The position numbers and the translations under genes are program-made. A stretch of DNA of 10,365 bases from Dehalococcoidia bacterium (GTDB lineage Bacteria; Chloroflexota; Dehalococcoidia; Lucifugimonadales; Lucifugimonadaceae). The stretch covers positions 331-10,695 of the forward strand of contig JAAXHR010000350.1 in NCBI GenBank assembly GCA_012270805.1, read 5' to 3'. Below are positions 6,364 through 10,365 of this stretch, one piece after another. How positions within the stretch are numbered: position 1 is the first letter of the stretch; the number at the start of each line of letters is the position of its first letter. Below the pieces are notes generated by a model. That model had not been told where the DNA came from, did not search any database, and saw only the letters and a program-made list of their open reading frames with translations.

Positions 6364-6446
6364 TACGCCCTCGAGATGGCCTAACTTCGATAAAAGCCCA
6401 CATGAGGACGCAAGGGATCGTTTGGATATAGCCCCGGGAGCCATCA

Positions 6447-7433
6447 ATGTTTCGTTTCTTGGCAGGTCGCATATTAACTTCACTGATCTCCGTGTTCGGT
6501 GCCACTCTAGCGATATTTATCCTCGTCCATGTCAACCCGAAAGACCCGCGTGAGATCTTCGTGCCCCAAAGCGGGTATGGTCTAACGCAGGAGAGTTGGA
6601 ATCGCCTCGGCGACCGTCTTGGGTTCGATAAACCGGCACCGGTTCAGTACGTCGAGTGGCTCGGGCGCGTATTTAGACTTGATTTTGGCGTTTCGTTGGG
6701 TTTGCAGATTGACGTTTGGGACATCATCAAGGGTCGTTTAGGTGCGACTGTGCAGTTAGGTATCGGAGGTTGGTTGATTGCTGTTCTGATGGGTATACCT
6801 ACAGGAGTGGTCGCAGCCGTGTGGAGGGGAGGTTTTTTCGACTACCTTGCTAGGTTCGTGGCTTTGGTTGGGCAGGCAGCACCAGCATTCGTTACTGGAA
6901 TCGTGATGATCTGGCTTTTTTCCGTCAATTTGCAGGCGATTTCTGAAGATAGCCCGTTTGCCTTTTTAAGGATTTTTGCCATGCCGGCAGGAGGACGGAC
7001 CCCGGACGAACTGAGGTGGAAGGAGTATGTTTTGCCGTGCCTCGCGCTGGGCTGGGGATCGGCTGCGGGCCTGATGCGTTTGACGCGGTCTTCCATGTTG
7101 GAGATTCTCGATTCAGAGTTTGTGAAGATGGCGAGGGCGAAAGGCGTCGGGAACACGACGGTGATTTTCAAACACGCACTTCGCAACGCGTTGATAGCAC
7201 CGATTACCTCGATGCTTTTGCTGTTCGCCGGCTTCTTGAATGGCGCATTGGTGGTCGAGATCGTGTTCTCATGGCCAGGTATCGGTCAGGTGGCGTTACA
7301 GGAAGCGGTGCAAAACAACGATTTCCCGCTACTGCTTGGGACTGTGATCATCTTCCTCATGTATTTCTTGGTGTTTGCCACTCTTGCAGACATCCTCTAC
7401 ACCGTCATCGACCCACGCGTCCGGCTTAGGTAG
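6447..7433 (+). CDS. ABC transporter permease, DppB/OppB type
   Basis: A 328-residue inner-membrane subunit of a peptide/nickel-type ABC importer. It has the DppB layout: one N-terminal membrane segment (about 9-29) and an extracytoplasmic loop. The LDFGVSLGLQIDVWDIIKGR block (78-97) precedes the BPD_transp core, with further segments near 103-126, 135-160, 195-212, 250-275 and 295-320. The cytoplasmic EAA loop that docks the ATPase is clear (225-250; ARAKGVG at 229-235, then KHALRNALIAP). The usual PGDP after the first helix is replaced by NPKDP (30-34). The ATG at 6447 is preceded by GGGAG at 6436-6440. It lies 273 nt after the binding-protein gene, the largest gap in the operon, and 45 nt before the second permease. 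It should pair with the DppC-type protein as the heterodimeric channel. Confidence 0.95.
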   Translation: MFRFLAGRILTSLISVFGATLAIFILVHVNPKDPREIFVPQSGYGLTQESWNRLGDRLGFDKPAPVQYVEWLGRVFRLDFGVSLGLQIDVWDIIKGRLGATVQLGIGGWLIAVLMGIPTGVVAAVWRGGFFDYLARFVALVGQAAPAFVTGIVMIWLFSVNLQAISEDSPFAFLRIFAMPAGGRTPDELRWKEYVLPCLALGWGSAAGLMRLTRSSMLEILDSEFVKMARAKGVGNTTVIFKHALRNALIAPITSMLLLFAGFLNGALVVEIVFSWPGIGQVALQEAVQNNDFPLLLGTVIIFLMYFLVFATLADILYTVIDPRVRLR

Positions 7434-7478
7434 AGGTCAAGCTTCAACGCGAAACTTAGATTCTTGGGGTAACTGCGA

Positions 7479-8549
7479 ATGGCAACAGAAGCTGACAGGA
7501 CGGAAGCAACAACGGGCTCTGCCACCGAGCAAACGACCGCGGTTGTCACTTATTCAGGTCGGGGTTCGAACCCGTTCACTTTGGTTTGGTACTACCTTCG
7601 TCGGTACCCGATCATTCCGATTTTCATCCTGTTGCTGCTGTTGATCGCCGCGATCATTGGGCCGTACGTAGCGCCATTCCCGCGCGACAAAGGCTTTTCT
7701 CACGACCGCAACCTTGGATTGTGGGAACGATCCCGCGCCGCATATATTCCGCTAGGCGGCACAACAATCGCCGAGTTGAGCTATCGAGCCTGCGATTACA
7801 TCGACCCTGACGGCGGTACTCAGTCGGAAAACATCGCGCAGTGTGGGAAACTGCACATCTTTGGTGCCGACCACACTGGACGTGATATCTTCAGTCGACT
7901 GCTCCATGGTTCAAGGATTTCGATCGCGGTCGTCACATTCTCGCTGACCTCCGGCATGATCTTAGGCACCGCCGTTGCATTGTTCAGCGGATACTACGGC
8001 GGGTTCTTCGACGAGATCGTCACTCGGTTTGTAGATATCTGGAATGCGCTTCCGTTTTTGATGGTCGCAATCGTGGTCACTCAGTTGTTTGGCGCGAAAG
8101 TCAACGTATTGTTATGGAAAGTCGATATGTTGTTGTTCGTCTTGATGCTCGTCGCGTGGGTCGGTTTTGTGCGTGTGATTCGCGCGCAGGTCTTTGTGTT
8201 GCGCGAGTTGGACTATGTCGCCGCGGCACGAGTGGCCGGTGCGTCGGACATTCGCATCATCTGGCGCCATCTGGTGCCAGGGATCATGAATACGGTGATC
8301 GTGGTTGCCAGCTTGAACACCAGCGGTCTTATACTCGCCGAGTCGACCTTGAGTTTCGTGGGTGCGGGAATACAACCGCCAACGCCGGCGTGGGGTGTCA
8401 TGACCAACGAGGGGCGCGACTATATCTTGGAAGCGCCACACCTTACGTTGGTTCCCGGAACTGCCATCTTCCTTGTGGTGTTGTCAATGAACTTCTTCGG
8501 TGATTGGTTGCGAGACCGTCTCGACCCGCGACTGCGACAGGTCGCTTAA
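7479..8549 (+). CDS. ABC transporter permease, DppC/OppC type
   Basis: A 356-residue inner-membrane partner of the DppB-type permease. A hydrophilic N-tail of about 40 residues precedes a first membrane segment (44-66). The extracytoplasmic loop ends in the DppC signature HIFGADHTGRDIFSRLLHG (126-143). The BPD_transp core follows, with the EAA loop at about 245-270 (YVAAARVAGAS, then WRHLVPG), then LSFVGAGIQPPTPAWG (291-306) and the terminal FGDWLRDRLDPRLR (340-353). The loop between the first segment and the signature is long (about 60 residues) and carries two cysteines, C105 and C122, which may form a disulfide outside the membrane. The ATG at 7479 has GGGGT about 8 nt upstream. It is followed after 19 nt by a second lipoprotein gene. 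Assignment is secure; the transported substrate is not known. Confidence 0.95.
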   Translation: MATEADRTEATTGSATEQTTAVVTYSGRGSNPFTLVWYYLRRYPIIPIFILLLLLIAAIIGPYVAPFPRDKGFSHDRNLGLWERSRAAYIPLGGTTIAELSYRACDYIDPDGGTQSENIAQCGKLHIFGADHTGRDIFSRLLHGSRISIAVVTFSLTSGMILGTAVALFSGYYGGFFDEIVTRFVDIWNALPFLMVAIVVTQLFGAKVNVLLWKVDMLLFVLMLVAWVGFVRVIRAQVFVLRELDYVAAARVAGASDIRIIWRHLVPGIMNTVIVVASLNTSGLILAESTLSFVGAGIQPPTPAWGVMTNEGRDYILEAPHLTLVPGTAIFLVVLSMNFFGDWLRDRLDPRLRQVA

Positions 8550-8568
8550 GCCCTAATAGGAGGTGCAG

Positions 8569-9234
8569 ATGAAAAACTACGCACTTGCACTCTTAATTGG
8601 CGTGTGGGCGTTGTCAACATTGACGGTCGCTGCTTTGGCGTGCGGAGAGGTAACTTCGCAGTTCGAGACGATTCAAACCTTCGAAGCGGAACAAAAAGTG
8701 ATCAATGCCACCGCAACTGCTGAAGCGGTCATCGCCGCGGGTGGTGATCCAGATGCCGGCATCCAGGTGGGAGCGAACACTATCGCCGCGCAGATTCAGG
8801 CCACCGCGCAAGCCAGAGCCACGGCCGACGCAGAAACTGGTAGCGAGACTGGAGGAAGAGCAGTCGGCACCGATGCAGGTTCCGAACAGGCACAAGTTGA
8901 AGGTGCAGAAGCCGAGGAGGTTGAAGTCCCCGAAGGCCCTGCGCTAGAAGGCGAAGCAACCGTCATCATGGCTGATCCTTCGAGATTTGAGCCGGAGGTG
9001 ATAAAGGTCAAAGTCGGAACGACGGTAACTTGGGAGAACCCCCGCGGTAGTCCTACTAGTGCCACTGCATTTGATGATGCCGTCGAACAGTTCGATACCG
9101 GCGAATTGTGGAAATCTTCGTTCAACCCAGAAGTCGGCAGCGCATCTTACACTTTCCAAGTCGTAGGTTGCCACCGCTACCGGTCTGAATTTTCTGGTGA
9201 CACCGCTACCGGAGCCGTGTGCGTAGTCGAGTAA
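8569..9234 (+). CDS. lipoprotein with cupredoxin-like domain lacking copper ligands
   Basis: A 221-residue exported protein. Residues 1-24 are a lipoprotein signal peptide ending in ALAC, with C25 as the lipid-bearing residue. Residues 26-130 form an Ala/Glu/Thr-rich, probably helical-to-disordered tether. Residues 131-221 follow the plastocyanin/cupredoxin pattern: FEPEVIKVKVGTTVTWEN (140-157), a FDTGELW segment (175-181), SYTFQVVG (193-200) and a final TGAVCVVE (214-221). The copper ligands are missing: the H of the usual 'PHTVTA' is replaced in SPTSATA (161-167), and the usual Y-H-C-x-x-H-x-x-M region reads GCHRYRSEFSGDTATG (200-215). C201 and C218 may instead form a disulfide. The ATG at 8569 is chosen because AGGAGGT (8558-8564) precedes it; a GTG at 8563 lies inside that site. 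As the last gene of the transporter operon it may be an accessory surface subunit. The fold is inferred from pattern only. Confidence 0.8.
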   Translation: MKNYALALLIGVWALSTLTVAALACGEVTSQFETIQTFEAEQKVINATATAEAVIAAGGDPDAGIQVGANTIAAQIQATAQARATADAETGSETGGRAVGTDAGSEQAQVEGAEAEEVEVPEGPALEGEATVIMADPSRFEPEVIKVKVGTTVTWENPRGSPTSATAFDDAVEQFDTGELWKSSFNPEVGSASYTFQVVGCHRYRSEFSGDTATGAVCVVE

Positions 9235-9263
9235 AGTCTCGGCAACATCGGATAATTCTGGTG

Positions 9264-9297
9264 CCTCCTCGTTCGTGATGCGAGGAGGACGCTTTTT
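9264..9297 (+). terminator. intrinsic terminator of the transporter operon
   Basis: CCTCCTCG (9264-9271) pairs perfectly with CGAGGAGG (9281-9288) around a 9-nt loop, and a run of five T (9293-9297) follows after 4 nt. It lies 30 nt past the stop of the second lipoprotein gene and 3 nt before the end of the convergent ThiS-like gene. On the minus strand no T-run follows the stem, so it acts mainly on plus-strand transcripts. Confidence 0.85.
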
Positions 9298-9299
9298 CG

Positions 9300-9506
9300 C
9301 TATCCGCCGCCGACGGGCCGGACGATCTCCAGAGTATCTCCATCGTTGATGATGGTCTCTGCATAGTCGTCGCGCGGTACGACATCGCCGTTATGCGCTG
9401 CGGCGAGACGACGTCCTGCTAATCCTCGTTCTTCAATGTAGTGCTCGAGCGAAATCGGTTCGAAGAGTTCGAGGTTGCGACCGTTAATTGTTACGTATAT
9501 CGGCAT
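9300..9506 (-). CDS. thiS: ThiS-like sulfur carrier protein
   Basis: A 68-residue ubiquitin-like protein ending in VRPVGGG, the Gly-Gly tail that ThiF-type enzymes adenylate and convert to a thiocarboxylate for thiazole synthesis in the thiamine pathway. The start MPIYVTINGR, the middle LAGRRLAAAHNGDVVPRDDY (29-48) and INDGDTLEIVRPVGGG (53-68) are characteristic of the ThiS/MoaD-like fold and match ThiS better than MoaD. The length is typical. The ATG at 9506 has no strong ribosome site, so translation may depend on the upstream clpX transcript, whose stop is 55 nt away. No thiG, thiF, thiH or other thiamine gene is in the window. It might therefore serve another sulfur-transfer pathway; the symbol should be read as family-level. 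Confidence 0.85.
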   Translation of the reverse strand: MPIYVTINGRNLELFEPISLEHYIEERGLAGRRLAAAHNGDVVPRDDYAETIINDGDTLEIVRPVGGG

Positions 9507-9561
9507 CTGGAGCTGGGCCGACTGAGGTTGAAATGGTGGTTCAGGGACGAAAAGCGGAGTG

Positions 9562-10365
9562 TCAGGCAGCTTCGGAAATGGCTATGTCTTCTGGATCGAT
9601 CAAGTTGCCTTGACCATCAATGATTGTGGGATTTCCATGCTCGAAGATCGTATCTTTGGTGACGATGCATTTCATGGCATCAGGACAGGACGGTAGGGCG
9701 TACATGGCGTCCATGAGCACATCTTCTACGATGGCCCGCAACCCACGAGCACCCATGCCGCGAGCTTGCGCGTACTCGGCAATCGCCACCAAGGCTTCTT
9801 CAGTGAACTCGAGATCCACGTTGTCCAATCCGAACAGTTTCTCGTACTGCGACACGATTGAGTTCTTGGGTTCGACGAGTACTTTGACCATCTGGTCAAG
9901 CGTGAGATCTGATAATCCGACCACGACCGGAACGCGTCCGATGAATTCGGGAATGAATCCGTAATTCCGAAGATCTTCGGGTGTGACATCGGTCAAATCA
10001 CGCCCGTTGCCATTTGGACGCTGAGGTAGCGACGCATACGCGTCGACGATGGCGTTGGTCCGGAACCCCATCCCATTTCCTTCGCGAGATCGTCGCTCGC
10101 GCTTGCGGATAATCTGGTCGATGCCGTCAAATGCGCCACCAAGAATGAACAGAATGTTCTCAGTGTTTATCTGAATGAACTCTTGGTGAGGATGTTTACG
10201 ACCACCATGGGGTGGAACATTGACCACGTTCCCCTCGAGGATTTTCAACAGTGCTTGCTGAACGCCTTCGCCCGATACGTCGCGGGTTATCGATGGGTTC
10301 ACATCCTTGCGCGCAATTTTGTCGATCTCGTCGATGTATATGATGCCTCGCTCGGCCCTGGCAAC
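9562..10365 (-). CDS. clpX: ATP-dependent Clp protease ATP-binding subunit ClpX (partial, C-terminal part)
   Basis: The visible 267 residues are the C-terminal ~60% of ClpX, the hexameric AAA+ unfoldase that feeds proteins to ClpP; the start lies beyond the right window edge. Numbering from the edge, Walker [11 protein letters not shown] is at 7-16, [19 protein letters not shown] at 23-41, and the substrate-contacting GGRKHPH loop at 54-60. Sensor-1 [11 protein letters not shown] is at 71-81, the arginine finger GFIPEFIGR at 136-144 (R144), and sensor-2 GARGLR at 205-210. The zinc-binding N-domain and Walker A would lie outside the window. A GTG inside the frame at 10302 falls within a conserved segment and is not the start. 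The C-terminus ([12 protein letters not shown]) is slightly longer than the core. ThiS follows on the same strand. All key ATPase residues visible are intact. Confidence 0.98.
   Translation of the reverse strand, partial: VARAERGIIYIDEIDKIARKDVNPSITRDVSGEGVQQALLKILEGNVVNVPPHGGRKHPHQEFIQINTENILFILGGAFDGIDQIIRKRERRSREGNGMGFRTNAIVDAYASLPQRPNGNGRDLTDVTPEDLRNYGFIPEFIGRVPVVVGLSDLTLDQMVKVLVEPKNSIVSQYEKLFGLDNVDLEFTEEALVAIAEYAQARGMGARGLRAIVEDVLMDAMYALPSCPDAMKCIVTKDTIFEHGNPTIIDGQGNLIDPEDIAISEAA

Noticed and set aside
8558..8568. GTG at 8563 as start of the second lipoprotein
   Set aside because: It overlaps the ribosome-binding sequence itself; the ATG two codons later has proper spacing.
9735..9760. 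CCCGCAACCCACGAGCACCCATGCCGCG as a possible repeat or regulatory site
   Set aside because: It is simply the coding sequence of the conserved GMGARGLR sensor-2 segment of ClpX.

Overview
The window looks like a chromosomal segment of a free-living bacterium, most plausibly a Chloroflexota member (marine SAR202/Dehalococcoidia-like). The taxon is an inference from style: exported lipoproteins with long Ala/Thr/Pro/Glu-rich linkers, a solo family-5 peptide-type ABC import operon, abundant SDR enzymes, and a palindromic intergenic repeat of the 'TGTCATTCTGA...GAAGAATC' kind. No rRNA, tRNA, CRISPR array, transposase or phage gene is visible.

Left part (1-3727). A plus-strand short-chain dehydrogenase (SDR, 98-952) converges on a minus-strand gene series. 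Between the converging 3' ends is a ~94-bp imperfect palindromic repeat (1010-1103). The minus-strand series reads, in order of transcription, a second SDR (3727-2927), a CinA-C-like domain protein (2930-2379), a nucleotidyltransferase of the NMN/NaMN-adenylyltransferase type (2407-1772) and an FMN nitroreductase-like protein (1706-1119). The first three genes overlap (ATGA junction, then an out-of-frame 29-nt overlap), so they are probably co-translated. All members are linked by nicotinamide- or flavin-cofactor chemistry. The CinA-like/nucleotidyltransferase pair looks like the split form of a protein that is a single fused chain in plants.

Centre (3727-9297). A strong extended -10 promoter (3764-3792) sits in the divergent intergenic region and drives a plus-strand transporter operon: a 738-residue family-5 solute-binding lipoprotein with an Ala-rich linker and five close cysteine pairs (3957-6173), a long hairpin, a DppB-type permease (6447-7433), a DppC-type permease (7479-8549), and a second lipoprotein with a cupredoxin-like domain that appears to have lost its copper ligands (8569-9234). 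A clear intrinsic terminator (9264-9297) closes the operon. No ATPase gene is present, so the energising subunits must come from elsewhere.

Right part (9300-10365). On the minus strand, the C-terminal two-thirds of the ClpX unfoldase runs off the window end, followed downstream by a small ThiS-like sulfur carrier ending in GGG.

The most distinctive items are the split CinA-like/nucleotidyltransferase module, the copper-site-less cupredoxin lipoprotein inside a peptide-transporter operon, and the cysteine-paired exported components.
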